Positions 1-12,350 of a stretch of DNA of 64,000 bases are shown piece by piece. The DNA is taken from NCBI RefSeq assembly GCF_028453695.1, contig NC_135773.1:16430001-16494000 (forward strand), in the 5' to 3' direction. Under the pieces are notes generated by a model, which worked only from the letters and a program-made list of their open reading frames with translations, was not told the origin of the DNA and did not search any database. A program made the translations under genes and the position numbers. Source of the stretch: Augochlora pura (Eukaryota; Arthropoda; Insecta; Hymenoptera; Halictidae). Every line of letters starts with the position of its first letter. The stretch's first letter is position 1.

Positions 1-2089
1 AATTCACCGGGCCAGTCGTCGAATTAGTCTCGTTATCCTACTTTCTGCTCGAGGAACCATTTGGTTATTTCTGTCGTGGTTTCTCCATCGTTCTCTCGTT
101 TCTTTTTACCAGTTATCGCCTGGATTATGCGATTCTCGGATAATTAGTTTTCCAGATATTATACGCCAAATTTATCACGTTCGCTATCAGCGATCACTGT
201 GTGGGTCACGATCGTGATTTCGTATCTTCGTGAAGAAAATTAAATGGGTTGTAGATTTATCATTAGTACGCGTTGGGATACATCATAGTATAATATTCTT
301 GAATGTATGTATAGAATAATATAAAATATTATTTAAAGAATTTGAGATTTTATAAGAGGATTTAGTCGGATATATCTTTCTATTTTGTTGGTATTTTAAC
401 AACGGTATTACTTTTATATCTGATAATTTTTCATTTATTATATTTCTTGTATTATATACATACATATTGTATATCCTGTACTATATACATTGCATACATT
501 ATATGTTTATTATTCCTTATTTGTTATATTGTATTTTATCGTTATGTATGTATACTGATAGTACAAACAGAACAATGTTTATGTAATGTAATATATATTG
601 TTATGTAATGTAACTGTATACGTAACTGTGCCACGATTTTTTGTACACTGTTCACAGTTTGATACGAAAATGTTTGCGAATGAAAGTTAATCAGTATTTA
701 AGTGACTATACATTGAAAAATAGAAAATTTCCGAAAATATTGTGTTTCGATTAAAAGTCAAGTTTACCTTGATTTTTTTTAATGGAACTGTATTTTTATT
801 TCGCAATGTCACTGCTGATGGAAAGATGAATTCAACAACTATGCTAAGATCTTCAGATGATCTTGACTTCAGAGTTTGAAAAATTATGGCAACAGTTACG
901 TGTCTTACCTTTTACATACCTTTATTTTGTTCATTATTGTACTATAAAAAATCTTTTCTCGTACATCTTTTCTTCTTATAACAAAGATTTTTCTCCCGCA
1001 CACATGAATACAAAATTATTATTATCATTATTATTACTAAATTATTAAACTAATTATTATTATCACTATAATATAACGAATGAGCCTTAAACCGAGTCAA
1101 TCACTGAAATAAAAAACCAACGACATTTCCATACGAAACAAAAGGAAATCGAACAAAAGCTGACCAGGGAAGCAATAACATTATGATAAGAACGAACGGA
1201 TCAAATCGAAAAGACACAAACGTCGGAATACTTTAGCTCGCGCTTCTCGTAACGAATTCTTTCCTCTTCCGTAAAAGATCCGGCGATCGGGAAGCTCGCC
1301 TTTATTTCCCAACAATTTCCATGGGGCAGACGAAAATCCCTAAGGCAACCTTTTATCCAGGCCTTTCGAATCCGGCATTGTTTCCGAATGGAATCGGCGA
1401 GCGATCGGCTCGATGCCGATTTCGAGACGCTGCATCGGACAAATTGGTTTGAAATTCCAACGAACCATGGCTCTGGCGAGAGGGTGGGAGCGGAAGGAGT
1501 CGATCTTTTAAGAAGTAAGACGGCCGCCGTAGTTTCCTTGAACAGCTGCAGAGAGAATCCGAAGCAGGAATGACAGAGACGCGGGCGAGAAAGAGGGTGA
1601 ATCGGTTAAAGAAAAAGAGCCCCGCGCACTCGCATCCAACGGAGGAAGATCCATTTCGCCCCGATTCCGCGCTTTCGGAACTCTGCGAAAGAGCCTGCCG
1701 GATAATCGAACCTTTAAATATAGATTCTGGTCTCGTGCGATTGATTCGTTCGCGGATATCCAAGCGCGATTAAGATCCGAGACGGTATCGCCGGCAGCGA
1801 GGTTCGATCGATGATTTTTTGTGGTGGAATTGCGAGTTGATCCATTGAATTTACACATTTAATAATGAAATATATTTAATAGAAACACCGTAAGGTAATG
1901 TAATATATTATAAAATAGAGTTGATTATTATTTGGACTGTTTCGATTAAATATTTATGTAGGATAATTATTTGAGTGAGAATTCCCTTTAGTCGAATGTT
2001 ATATTCACATAGTTCATTAGTGGTCATAAATTATTCTATCTATTTATCCGAATCATTTTTTAGTACAATAATCCTTTATGTGAACAATT
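1..2089. other. Non-coding stretch with a GC-rich island (about 1240-1810)
   Basis: AT-rich DNA without a supportable gene. The block near 1240-1810 is clearly richer in GC and CpG. Open frames overlap there on both strands at once (1353-1763 and 1508-1858 minus; 1388-1573 and 1570-1773 plus). That is what GC-rich DNA with few stop codons gives, and none of the translations resembles a family I know. An ATT-rich microsatellite-like patch lies near 1016-1070. The island may be a regulatory or transcribed element, but nothing in it decides this. Confidence 0.5.
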
Positions 2090-2210
2090 CTTTATTTGAA
2101 TGATTCTTTTTTAAATGATTCTGTTTTAAATAATTCTTTCTTTGAATAATTCTTTATTTGCATAATTCTTTCTTTGAATTAGTTTTTATTGGAATAATTT
2201 TTTATTCTAT
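2090..2210. repeat. Degenerate minisatellite, unit 15-18 bp, about 8 copies
   Basis: Units built on ATTCTTTNTTTGAATA follow one another about eight times with small length differences. The copies are diverged, which suggests an old array. It ends about 75 bp before the solo LTR at 2284. No coding potential. Confidence 0.75.
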
Positions 2211-2283
2211 TAAGAGGAGTGCGTAAGAAATAAATCGATAAATTATGAAAAGAGACCCTATACTCTATCATTTTTATTAATAT

Positions 2284-2572
2284 TGTTGCGGGCTTCGGGA
2301 ACCTCGTCCGATTCCCGTCGCCCCGTTTGCCCCGTTTCGCGTGTTCGCGGCATAATGAACTGACAATTTATTTTCACAACTCTTTACAACTCTCTACGAT
2401 ACAATTCAATTTTACAATATATCGATTGAATTAATGTCAACGTCGCGCATTCACTATCAAATCACAACTGCCAGAGTTCAGCTCGGTCGGAAGACCCTGA
2501 ACCCCGTTGCCGTCTTTTATTTGAAGGGCGAATTCTAAGGCGGCACCGGTCATCCATCCGGTGCTCGTAACA
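2284..2572 (+). mobile_element. Solo LTR (289 bp) with ATAT target duplication
   Basis: The segment starts TGTTGCGGGC and ends CTCGTAACA, the TG...CA termini typical of long terminal repeats. It is flanked on both sides by the same four bases, ATAT (2280-2283 and 2573-2576). A 4-bp duplication is usual for Ty3/gypsy-type integration. The outer bases form a short imperfect inverted repeat. No internal retrotransposon region or second LTR adjoins it, so it looks like a solo LTR left by recombination. It is more GC-rich than its surroundings. Orientation is arbitrary. It resembles the LTR pair at 25762 and 27571 in its ends and target, but the bodies differ. Confidence 0.65.
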
Positions 2573-3667
2573 ATATCAATACTTTTCCGTACGAATGCCT
2601 GTATAAATATACACATGTTCGAATAATATTTTATTCGAATACATTTTTATTTAGATGAAGTTTTATTCGATCGAATATTTATTCAATAGTGTCGAATAAA
2701 ATTTTATTCGTCAGTTTTCATCTTTTATCTGTTACTGAAATAAAATTTTCTGCACATCTTCCATAAAACGTTGCTTCTCCCACTCTCATTTTCTCTCAAT
2801 CGATCTTTTAAAAGAATTCTCTACTTGCGCGACTGCTTGTTCACAATACTTTTCTTATAATAACAATTACATCCGTCTCACTCCTCGCTCTCCTTTCAAC
2901 TATGTATATTCCATGCACACTATATAAAGCATACGCGCACGCTCGTTTCCATAACAAGAACCCGTCGTCAACGCAATATTTTCCATACGCCGCGTCACAC
3001 TCCTCCTTCCATGCAAACATCACTGTCCATCACACCATATCATTATACAGTCTATGAACACCATTACCGCAGAAATATCTCCGTAATATCTACGGACACC
3101 TGGAAGACACTAGTTGACACATTACATACTTACATTTCTACTTACATTTCTCGTAAGAAATACGAAGGAAAAATGACTTTGGTCATTTTAATAAGTCCAG
3201 GAGCATTATATCGATTTTCTTGGATCGATATCTGCGTATTTATTTTTATCATAAATATGTAAAATTCACAGAATAATTATTTACTAATTTTAATAAATTT
3301 CATATACCATATAGCATTATTGATATACTATGAATAAATATTCATAGTATTGACAGTTTTCTTCGTGTGCGTTATAAACAGTGAGCCTTGGTTGCGAAAT
3401 AACATTTGAATTTTAGTATCCCATGTATTTTGTTGAAATTAAAATACGTCTTACGTATTCACAAAAATTAATCTCTTAAGAGAAATAGGTATAATTATAT
3501 ACTATGCATTAAAGAGTTTGCGGGGACACGCCAATGGATCATGCTGCAGACAAGAATTAAGGGACCCAAGTGAACTGCATAGTTCACCTTTTTCTGTTGT
3601 CACTTTAATATCTTTTGTCTTCCGCTGCGTGTAGTTCTGTGGTGTTATTGATATATCTTCTTTAATA
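2573..3667. other. Non-coding AT-rich stretch
   Basis: No gene is supported. Bases 2615-2715 repeat TTTTATTCGA-type words in both orientations, forming a small AT-rich palindromic patch. The remainder shows nothing I can name. Confidence 0.5.
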
Positions 3668-3669
3668 TA

Positions 3670-4245
3670 CAGGATGTTTCAAAAATATCTAACAATGCAG
3701 AAATGGGAGAACAACACAAAAACAACATGTGGTAAACGATTAAACTAACTGCATAAGTGGCAAGCGTTTATAATTAGAATGCGGCTTTTATACATTCATT
3801 GCAAAAATGGATAAGTAATATACAGAATAATGAGGACATCAGAAGAATTCAACCCTCATCGATCTTTAGATATTCAGGCCTGATAGACAAGATGTCTCAA
3901 AAATGTTTAACAATCCGGAAATGGGAGATATCTGAGGTCATTGCAAGCAACTTTTTCCTTTACAAACATTTTCTTCGAGGCACAAGTTATTAGCGAAGAA
4001 CATTGATCAACGAGAAGCGAACTCCGTTGGCGCAAGACAGCCAATCCAACAAGCGACCAAAGCGCAGCGTCTGTCATTGGCTCAGCCGCCTCGCGCCAGC
4101 GATACTCGCCTGTTATCGGTCAATGTACTCCGTCAATATCTCGTTAACGATTTCTCGGAAAAAATTGTTGGAAAGGAAAAAGTTGCTTGAAATGATCTGA
4201 GGTATCCCTCACTTTTGAGTTGTCAGATATTTTTGGGACAGACTG
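3670..4245. mobile_element. TA-flanked TIR element (mariner/Tc1-like non-autonomous repeat)
   Basis: The left end CAGGATGTTTCAAAAATATC and the reverse complement of the right end, CAGTCTGTCCCAAAAATATC, form an imperfect terminal inverted repeat of about 24 bp. TA lies immediately outside each end (3668-3669 and 4246-4247). A TA target and CAG-starting TIRs fit the Tc1/mariner group. The interior has no transposase frame. From about 3888 it holds a second copy of the left-end sequence (AAGATGTCTCAAAAATGTTT), so the element is either internally duplicated or two copies nested in tandem. I recall the interior, with its GAGGTCATT and CAACTTTTTCC words, as a common hymenopteran repeat; that part is memory, not search. 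Confidence 0.65.
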
Positions 4246-5762
4246 TAATATAAAGACAATTATAAATAACATTAAATTATTTCTCTTACCCATAGTGTCA
4301 GTATATTCCTTTCAAAATTGTGATCGGTATTTCAGAATCTTTTTCAGAGCTGCCACAATTATAACTTCTTTATCTCGGAAAGACACAGATCTATTTTGTT
4401 CCAGGTTTACAGCTACCATAATTAGAACTCCTTTGTCCAAGGGTTTGTAATGATACCACGAAACCTATAAATTCTAGCAGCTTGTTTAAGTGATTAACGT
4501 TTGGTCTAATAAATTCATCGCCGACCTCGAAAGCGTCGAAGAATCTGTGAAAGGAAATTGATAAGCAAGGATCGCGTGAACTTAGCGAGCAAGGAAGCTC
4601 CTGACGTGGCTTGGTTTAGCACGATAGCAGGAAACTCGACGGCGCGTCGCTTAAATAGCAATTATTTCGCGGGATCGAATTTAATTAGCTTTTTAAATAA
4701 TTCTCGAGTTTAATCAACAACGCTTGAATCCCCGACGCCTGCCAACTATCCGACAGGGATCCCATCTGTGCTCGCGGAGAAGTTGCTCAACTTGGAGCTG
4801 TCCGCCGGAAGTCTAAAAGCTTCGCCGGATTTCCAAGGGATTTCGAAATGACGACTAACTAACTGTCGGGAAGGGCTGATTGCTGGCAGGCTTTCCGAGC
4901 GTGTGCCAGTCGTCGACCGCTCGATAACTGACTTCGAACTGACTAGCGTTGCTCGATTCGTCCCGGAACGGTGTCTCTTCCGTCCCTTTCGACCCGCTGG
5001 TCAATCCCGTATGCAAAGACGAACGAAACTTCGACTGTCTCGCAGCGAGGCGCTCCGTCCGAGTTGTGAATCCTCGAGCAGCCTGCTAGCCGACTGCGTT
5101 CCGCTTTGCAATTTAGACGATCGCCTCCCGCTAACTTCCTTTATTTATTTATGCGACGGTAAGCCCGGGGCAGACTTTTATACGACTCCGTGCCTCCTCC
5201 GAGCGACTTCTCACCGGTGCTGAATCGTTCTTTCGACCGGGCTTCGATCGAAACCAGTTTGGTCATTAAGGGCCGATTCTTTTCTGCTCCCGGGGCTTAA
5301 AAATACAACTGTTGTACCTATATGCGATATGAGAAGACGACGTCTCCGCAGGTATCGATCGTCTGAATATGAAAAATGTGGAGCATGAAATGTCCGTCGC
5401 TCGAAACAGACCACGCTCATGAATGTTTATCTCGGAAATCATTTATTCGATCCAGTTCATTCATTTTTCAGTTTAACGCGGATGGCTGGTCGTGTTTTAC
5501 TGGGCAAACTGATTATTACGGAACGCCTCTGCATACTGGATGGCTATCCCAGACAAGCTTTGATATTTGATGGAAGATATTTAATTTAATTCAATTTATT
5601 TGCATGCGCAAACTGTAGACCATTTATAGTACTGTATGGTTTTTTTCAGGTATGAAAGGCAGAATGGTTGAATGCAATAAAATGGTAATGAATGGGACAC
5701 ATGACGGCAGAGTGTTTGGGCGACTTCGAGTGACCTGAGTCTATTGCTTAGGTTCCTCGAAG
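4246..5762. other. Non-coding stretch with GC-rich island (about 4740-5260)
   Basis: The island has open frames on both strands (4903-5223 plus, 5211-5420 minus), without recognisable domains or convincing splice context. I see no gene here. It could be a conserved non-coding block or an unrecognised 5' exon region. Confidence 0.45.
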
Positions 5763-5912
5763 TCCTTGCGTGGCCGAAAGATAGAGTGTGAGTGAGCGAG
5801 AGGGAAATAAAGAAAGAAAAAGAGAGAACGAGTATGAATGAGATAGCGAGTGAGGCAGAGCGAAAGAGTATGAATGCGAGAGAGAGTGAGAGAGAGAGAG
5901 AGAGAGTAGGAT
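5763..5912. repeat. GA-rich low-complexity tract
   Basis: A purine-rich run of GAGAG/GAAAG words ends in a pure (GA)n block near 5880-5908. Such tracts can bind GAGA-type factors in insects, but that use here is only a possibility. The minus-strand open frame it creates (Ser/Leu/His-rich) is a composition artefact. Confidence 0.8.
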
Positions 5913-5944
5913 AATTTGGAAAAGCGCTGGCATTCGAAGGAGAA

Positions 5945-6120
5945 ACGTTGCGTAGAGAAGTCGTTGTTGTTGTCGTAGTAGTTGTTGAAATCGTTATTGT
6001 TGTTAAGCCGTTGTCATTGTCGTTGTTGAAGTCGTTGCGTTGTTGTTGTTGTTATTATTCGTTGAAGTAAGTTGTGGACTTTTTAATAATAAACTGTTAT
6101 TGTTATTGTTGATCGAAGGT
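5945..6120. repeat. Degenerate GTT trinucleotide repeat
   Basis: Interrupted GTT/GTC/ATT triplets, for example GTTGTTGTTGTTATTATT near 6040-6058, extend over about 150 bp. No start-to-stop frame uses it convincingly as a poly-amino-acid tract, so I treat it as a simple repeat. Confidence 0.75.
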
Positions 6121-6386
6121 GCCCTTAGTTGTTGTTGCTTTATTTATTACCACGGAGTCACGTGGGATTTACCCTTTGAAAAATAATCTCTACGGTACCG
6201 ACACTATTAAAAGTCATATAAAAATTATACTGTTTTATTATAAAAATATATTTTTCTATATATATGCCTTTGCGTTTTACGTTTGAAAACGTACGCAATA
6301 TGTTAGGACGTATGTTCTTTGCAATAAACATATGTATATATATTCCGCGCTCATGGAGAATATCTTTTTGAACGAATTAATTCTAA

Positions 6387-6499
6387 CCCTTAGGGCTCCA
6401 TGGACGCATATATGCGTTTGGCGAAAGTCGCCGTTGTAGCCGAAGGACGCAGACATGCGTTTACTCTGTTTCGGCCGGGAATATTTAGAGCCCTGAGGG
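6387..6499. mobile_element. TTAA-type MITE, short copy of family A
   Basis: Termini CCCTTAGGGCTC and GAGCCCTGAGGG are near-perfect inverted repeats. TTAA follows the right end, and CTAA, a one-base decay of it, precedes the left. TTAA targets are the hallmark of piggyBac-type elements. A second copy at 59107-59274 is closely similar but keeps about 55 bp more in the middle, so this copy carries an internal deletion. Inside are two direct repeats of an 18-bp palindrome-like word (GGACGCATATATGCGTTT and GGACGCAGACATGCGTTT). No coding capacity. Confidence 0.7.
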
Positions 6500-7708
6500 T
6501 TAATTCTTTGTATTTCTCTTGCATATCAGCATACTTTTTCGCTATATGTCAGCACATATTTCGTTGTATACCTCTGCATATTTCTCGTACATGTCAGCAT
6601 ATTTTTCGTACATAAACACCACACGTTCTTCACATATTTGCTATGCATAAAAGATCGGTGCCTAGTAATCAATCAGCGACACATAATTATTTAGCGAAGT
6701 TAATCTGAGAAAATGACAGAAGACATAACAATGATTCCAAAAGAAACACGAAGTCCGTCGGTTCGAGGAACATGCAAAACTACGAATACATACTCAGCTT
6801 GTCGGTTTCTAAGCAGAATTTCCGTCTACACTGTGCAAATTTGCCAGGCATTGATCGCCGCTAAATAAAGGGTCAAAGAAAACGAGGTCGCCCTAAGGAA
6901 ACTCGCTCAGTGCCTGCGGCGACGGTATCAATTGCACGCGTAACTGCATTCGCAAGGGTTGCAGTCGCAAGTTCTCGCCCCTCGTTCACCGGTACACGCG
7001 TTTTCGGGTTCGCGTGTGCCCGCAGAACGGTGCGGCTGCGCTGCACCTAAATCTCGTGGCGATGCGACTCGGTGCAGCACGGTGCAACGCGGTGCAGCAC
7101 CACCGGGGCCAGTGTTGCTGCTCTCACACGGGAAGCGGCTCGGCGTGGGTGGATCGTTACACCACTTTATCGAATGAATGCCGTGGCCACAGCCTTCGCG
7201 AACAAAGTACTCCGAGCGCTGTGAATCGATTCCTCTCGAACGGTTCCACGCTGCACGAGCCGGTTTCCATCTGATACCGGTGGCCCGGGCTGAATTTGAA
7301 AGAGACAACCCAACAGTTGATCGCATTGTTCTCCGGAATCGAAATTGCGAGGGAGGGATCGGTGACGAAACTTGCGCCGATTCGGAGAGGCTGGCGACCG
7401 CGTCGAACGTATATTTAATAAATTGTTGATCTTTATGAAACATACAAATTTTCTTTACGTACTGCAAAGAGAAATAAGTTAAATAACAATATACTTTTTC
7501 GACATATCACATGCCGAGCTGTGTTTATTCGACTCTTCTGGTCATTTGATATTTTACTAAAATTTGATATATGTAGTTATTAATTATCGTATATAGAACA
7601 ATAAAATATATTACGCTTCATTCTCGTAGTGGAAATTAATTCTTTAGTTACAGACTTGTTATAGACTATTTTCTTAGCATATCAAATAAATATGTAAGCA
7701 TGCACTAT
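6500..7708. other. Non-coding stretch with GC-rich island (about 6860-7400)
   Basis: Four or more open frames overlap on both strands between 6928 and 7467. The longest is 179 aa on the minus strand, with no recognisable family. Around 7060-7110 the sequence repeats GGTGCARCRC words. This is the profile of a CpG-rich non-coding or 5' untranslated region rather than a gene, though an unrecognised exon cannot be excluded. Confidence 0.45.
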
Positions 7709-7766
7709 CGGTGTAACCTCAGGAACCTCTCATTTTCCGGGGTTACAATAATTTTGATACATCCTG
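7709..7766 (-). mobile_element. End fragment of a TA-flanked CAGGATG repeat
   Basis: Read on the minus strand, it begins TA then CAGGATGTATCAAAATTA and continues into a GGAAAATGAGAGG word. This matches the type of terminus seen at 3670. Only one end is present. Just right of it (about 7788-7825) lies a GGGGTGGAGCC / GCGGGGCC imperfect repeat. Confidence 0.5.
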
Positions 7767-7772
7767 TATATG

Positions 7773-9360
7773 ACCCAATTCCCAAGGGGTGGAGCCTACT
7801 GGCCAGGAGGCGGGGCCTATATACATTCTGTGTTGAGAATCATTAATTAAAATATAAAAATTAAAAGAATTAACTCATAAATGTGGGTCATGAGTATTTG
7901 AAACGATATTAATACATAATAAAACAATAACAAGTTTGTATGCCCAATCTAAATGTTTGGAGGAGATTTAACATCAATAGACGTCGTTAACGAAGCAATA
8001 AATGTGTTTCGCGATGAGAAGAGCGAAAATGATTAATATATTCACTTATTGACAGAACGAGAAGGATCGTTCGAACAATACCCATGTTCATCGGTTCATG
8101 AACCGATTCACGAAGTACTATTCACTTGGAGTATTTCGAAGAAGACGATCATTAGAAAAATAAGTTCGCTTCATGCAGAACCACCAAGTTCTCGGCGAGC
8201 ACGATGAGAATGTCCAACCAGCGTAGCCATCTGCATTGCAAATGTCACGCAGCCAACGACCTCCGGCCGCGATTTACGCGAAAACAAGGAAAACTCGAGA
8301 AATTGCTATCGCTGTGTAAAGTTTGTCGAAGCAAGACGTACGAACGGGTCTCGGGACGAGCGTTGCTCGGTCGAAGGCGAAAGCCTGTGGGACAAGCGAC
8401 GCTCTAATTGCAGTTAATAGCCTCGGCGGTTTCCGGGTGTAAACGGTGTCCCTTTGGAAGGGACTTCCGGCGCCTCGCGGCTGGTTTTATCAGCTGAACC
8501 GGGAGACAATAGTCTGGCGATGCTGTCTCGTGGATCTCGGGGTTCAGACGATCCCCGGAAACTCGAAGCGCTATTAACTGGCAGAATCGGGACTGCGGAG
8601 GTGTCTCGTTGCTTTGTTGTTTGCGAAAGCGCAGTAACTTTGTTCCCAGCGTCTTCAATTTCGTTGCACCTTCTTTTCATTTCCGGTATAACTCGTTCGC
8701 TCAACATCGGAAAACAGCTGGCGTTTGCAATGGTGATCAACCATTGATTGTTTTAGAGTTATTTATTTATTTAATTATTTAGTTATCTCATTATTAAGCT
8801 ATTGATTTATTTAATTGATTGCCTAGGAATAAACCAGATGATTTATTTAGCAAATACGAGATTGTGACGTGTTCATACGTTTGATATTACTTACTGTTAA
8901 TTTCTATATTAAGAAAATTATAAATTATTTGTAGTCCCTCCATATGAGGATTACATAAGAAGGTATTAATGTAATGAGGAAAGTAGTACTTGTCCTAAAA
9001 AAGCTTTGTTTCTAGCGTAATACGTTCGTTCGCATAATCTAGGCATTGTCATGTAACATGGTTCAGGAGTTAAGATGATTTTGCATATTTGTGATGCAGT
9101 AACATAACAAGTTCTTAATTAACACATATAGAGATATTTAAATTACCATTTCGTTTATTACCTGATCCTGTCTGTTATAGTGGCTAACGAAGCCGATCAA
9201 CATATTACGGATTTCATGGATTTGTGAGAAAATTTACTGGATAGAAAAATCGAAAAATTAAAACATTAGAAGGAATTAACAATATCATTACGTTCTTCCC
9301 AATTTATTGAAATCATCAAAAGTGGAAACATATTTTTCGTTCGCTTCTGTTTCACATAAT
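7773..9360. other. Non-coding stretch with GC-rich island (about 8180-8740)
   Basis: Frames at 8204-8407 plus, 8404-8658 and 8414-8740 minus, and 8454-8747 plus overlap antisense. None is recognisable. The rest is AT-rich and unassigned. One copy of the dispersed GCATAAAATCCGCAGTCTA-like motif lies at about 9367-9394. Confidence 0.45.
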
Positions 9361-9526
9361 TTTAAGTCTGCATAAGGATTCACAGTTCACCGATGACACA
9401 CCATTTCGAAAGTAACAGCAGTTTAAAAAATTAACCGAATGGCTTGTATTTTTTTCTCACTGTATACCTAATAGCAAAGATACTTTATACTTCTGTACCT
9501 AAAGAGTATTTTGTCTATTTAATTAA

Positions 9527-9567
9527 CAAATAATAATAATACAATAATAAGAATAATAATAATAAAA
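9527..9567. repeat. (AAT)n microsatellite
   Basis: An interrupted AAT/ATA triplet run in AT-rich DNA. Confidence 0.8.
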
Positions 9568-9679
9568 TTCTCTGATGAATATAGAGTTGAAAGTGCTTTT
9601 AGAAGTTTTATAATGATTTATTGTTGATCGCTGCACAATTATAATGCTTTCTATATCGATAGTTCTTTTCAAATGCTCT

Positions 9680-11300
9680 CTAGAAGCGGCGCATATACAG
9701 TCGTGTAATAAAGGAGATGGCGATAACGACAATAATTGCGGGCACCGTGAACGCAGCCGAGTTCGAACGGTTCAGAGGGCATATACAGAGATACTGGTGT
9801 ACTGGTATACTGGTATACTGGCATAGTGGTGGATCGATGAGGATTCGTCGCCGGAGGCGGAGGCTAGCCGCGTTCTTCCTGCTGGACGCTATCGATAACC
9901 GGGGTCGGCAGTCGTTGCGGTGATAATGCTTCGCCGGGTGATAAATTAGCACGATCAGGAATGAGAAACGGCGCCGGATAGGGACAATGCCGGCCGACTG
10001 TAGCCTGGCATCGCCGCGACCCCCTCGCCAATGGCTTTCGACTTCTCCGTTCCATTGCCACGGGAAAACTCGCGAAAGTATCAATTCGATCACCCACCTT
10101 CAAATTTTCTTCAACCTGTTCACTACCATTGAACACACGTGTCCCCCCATAAAATCTTCGCCATCAACGGAAATTAGAGAAAAGATTCTACTTAACCAGT
10201 TGGCTATTTACAGTCTCCTTGAAAAATGCGTGCTAATTTAATTATAAGTATACGTTTGATATTCTCCTAATTTTGTTTAAATGCGACGCTTTCGATTTCT
10301 CGGAAACTCGAAATTCCAACGTAGCTGCGAATGGCTAGCACGTCGACGCTCCGCGTAATAAATAAATAAAACGGACAGAATTAGATTTTCGCACTGTAGT
10401 TGCACTCTATGGAAAAATAAAAGAGACGCTTGGCGCGGAATAGTGGTACAATGGAAAGGGACGAGTACGGTAGTCGAAGGGTCGAAGGACGCGCGGACAA
10501 AAGGGATGCCTTTGACTCGACAGAATTTAATTAAACCGCGCGACAAATAATTCAAGCCAGCCTGGAGCAGGGAGAAGAGAGGAGGCAGCGGCTTGTAAAG
10601 TTTGCTCGACAGAAGGATTACAATGGGCCGATATCGAGCCGGCGAAATTACGAGCGACCGAACCGCTGCACGGCCCCCACCTTTCCGCCTTCCGCACCCA
10701 CCGGTCGCGCCGCTATCGCTGATTTACGCTGTTTACTTCGTCACCTGCGTAATTGCCAGTATTCATTAACGGGGACGTTCGCGGCATACCGAGCCAGGCC
10801 GAGCCTACCCGAATGCATCCTCGACGGGAGAGCCGGAATGGACGGGCAAATGCACGAGGAAATGCACGAGCGGAGTGCAAGCGCTCGGCTTATGCCGCGC
10901 CGCGGACGTTATCGTTAACAAACAGCCTCGAGATCGCTGCCGCGCGCCAGCCGATGGAAAGTCAACGGAGATTTACGATCCTGCGGAACGCGATCTTGCT
11001 TGGGACTACCTAGCAAATTGCCTGAAATGAGTGGAATACACCTGGCCCGAAAATACAGCGCTGCATCGGCGTGCAACATTATAAAACTTGGCATTCGCGT
11101 GCGGACAAGGCTATTTTGTTGAAACCGATAGCTTCGGGAATGAACATGTTTGTAAATTGACACGTCCGCCATGTTGCGGATTAATGGCTCTATCAGTTTC
11201 GATTAACACATTGCTTGCCGCGTTGTCCGTGACGGAACTATTTGCTCAAATTAAAAATACGTGTACACGTAGATACGCATGCACATGCATTTAAACTTTT
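9680..11300. other. GC-rich non-coding region with antisense open frames
   Basis: Long frames on opposite strands overlap (for example 9680-10093 minus and 9717-9923 plus; 10753-11013 plus and 10915-11172 minus), without recognisable products. At 9795-9835 a decamer (TACTGGTATA) repeats about four times. I assign no gene. Confidence 0.45.
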
Positions 11301-11719
11301 TTCTATATTTTCTCTTGTTTTTTTCCTCTTTTCTCTTTGTTTGCACTTACACGATGGCTATATGAAATTACTTTATCGGTAAGAGTTTTTCTACTCGTAT
11401 ACGTGAATAAGTTATCATTATTCTTATTAAATTTGATTACTATATCTGCCAATCCATCATATTTTGCTAATTTTATTACGATTCACAAAACTTTCAAATG
11501 CACATTTTAAATTTGATCAACGCTAACTATAGCAATCGTTGAAACGACCTGTCTATATGTCCTATAAAAATTACGAGATTTAATACATTTATCAGTTATT
11601 TATTTATCATTTGTTCAGTCGTTTATAAAGCGTTCCGTTTGAGCAATCATAATTTCGAACAGATTCGCAACGGTTGCTCGTATTCCGTAAACATTAATAG
11701 CTCAATCCATAAAGTTTAA

Positions 11720-11962
11720 CCCCTTGCACTATCGCTCCTTTCATGCTGTGACGATTAGTACGTATTTGTACTTCATAATTTTCCTAATAGGACCAGACAA
11801 TTTTTGTTTCCTAGATTGTCCTTATTTACCTTTGTTTCCATACTTTGATAACAGAAGAATTAATTTTTATTTCGACGTAGAAGAAATTAAGAATATTCAT
11901 ATTCAGTAGATCTTGCATAAAATCTTCACCACGAGTCTGACTCGTTATTATAGTGCAAGGGG
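11720..11962. mobile_element. TTAA-type MITE, family B copy 1 (243 bp)
   Basis: The terminal inverted repeats are perfect over 13 bp (CCCCTTGCACTAT at the left, its reverse complement at the right), with TTAA on both sides (11716-11719 and 11963-11966). The interior is AT-rich, with a short open frame that also exists in the copy at 12768 but diverges too freely to be a protein under selection. Length equals that of copy 2 exactly. piggyBac-like target use; no transposase, so it would need one in trans. Confidence 0.85.
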
Positions 11963-12148
11963 TTAATATTAATATTTCCATCGGCTTGGTCCGAAAAATG
12001 CTGAATACAGTTTCGCTAGCAGCATTGATCGATCCATTAAAAAAAGGAAACCAGAACGTGCCGAGCTCTCCAAGATCGATGCGTTTCAGGTTTCAAATTA
12101 TCTTGTTGCATCTTCGCTGCTGCGCCTTCGCACAGGAATACGAAGTTT

Positions 12149-12308
12149 CAATTTTGTAGTAGCGGATAGAAACGGGCGCTCGTGTGCCGAACCACGTTAA
12201 ACATCGAGTCGGTGGTGCATCGTGGCGCATAGCGCCGACCTAATTTCTCGCGTGAGTCAAGACACATCGTACCGATCTCGATTATGTAAGATAAAACTGA
12301 GAAGATCG

Positions 12309-12350
<42 letters not shown>

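Noticed and set aside
1353..1763. 136-aa minus-strand open frame
   Set aside because: Overlaps several plus- and minus-strand frames in a GC-rich island; no family resemblance, so treated as composition.
5748..5933. Ser/Leu/His-rich minus-strand frame resembling a low-complexity protein
   Set aside because: Translation of a GA-rich simple repeat.
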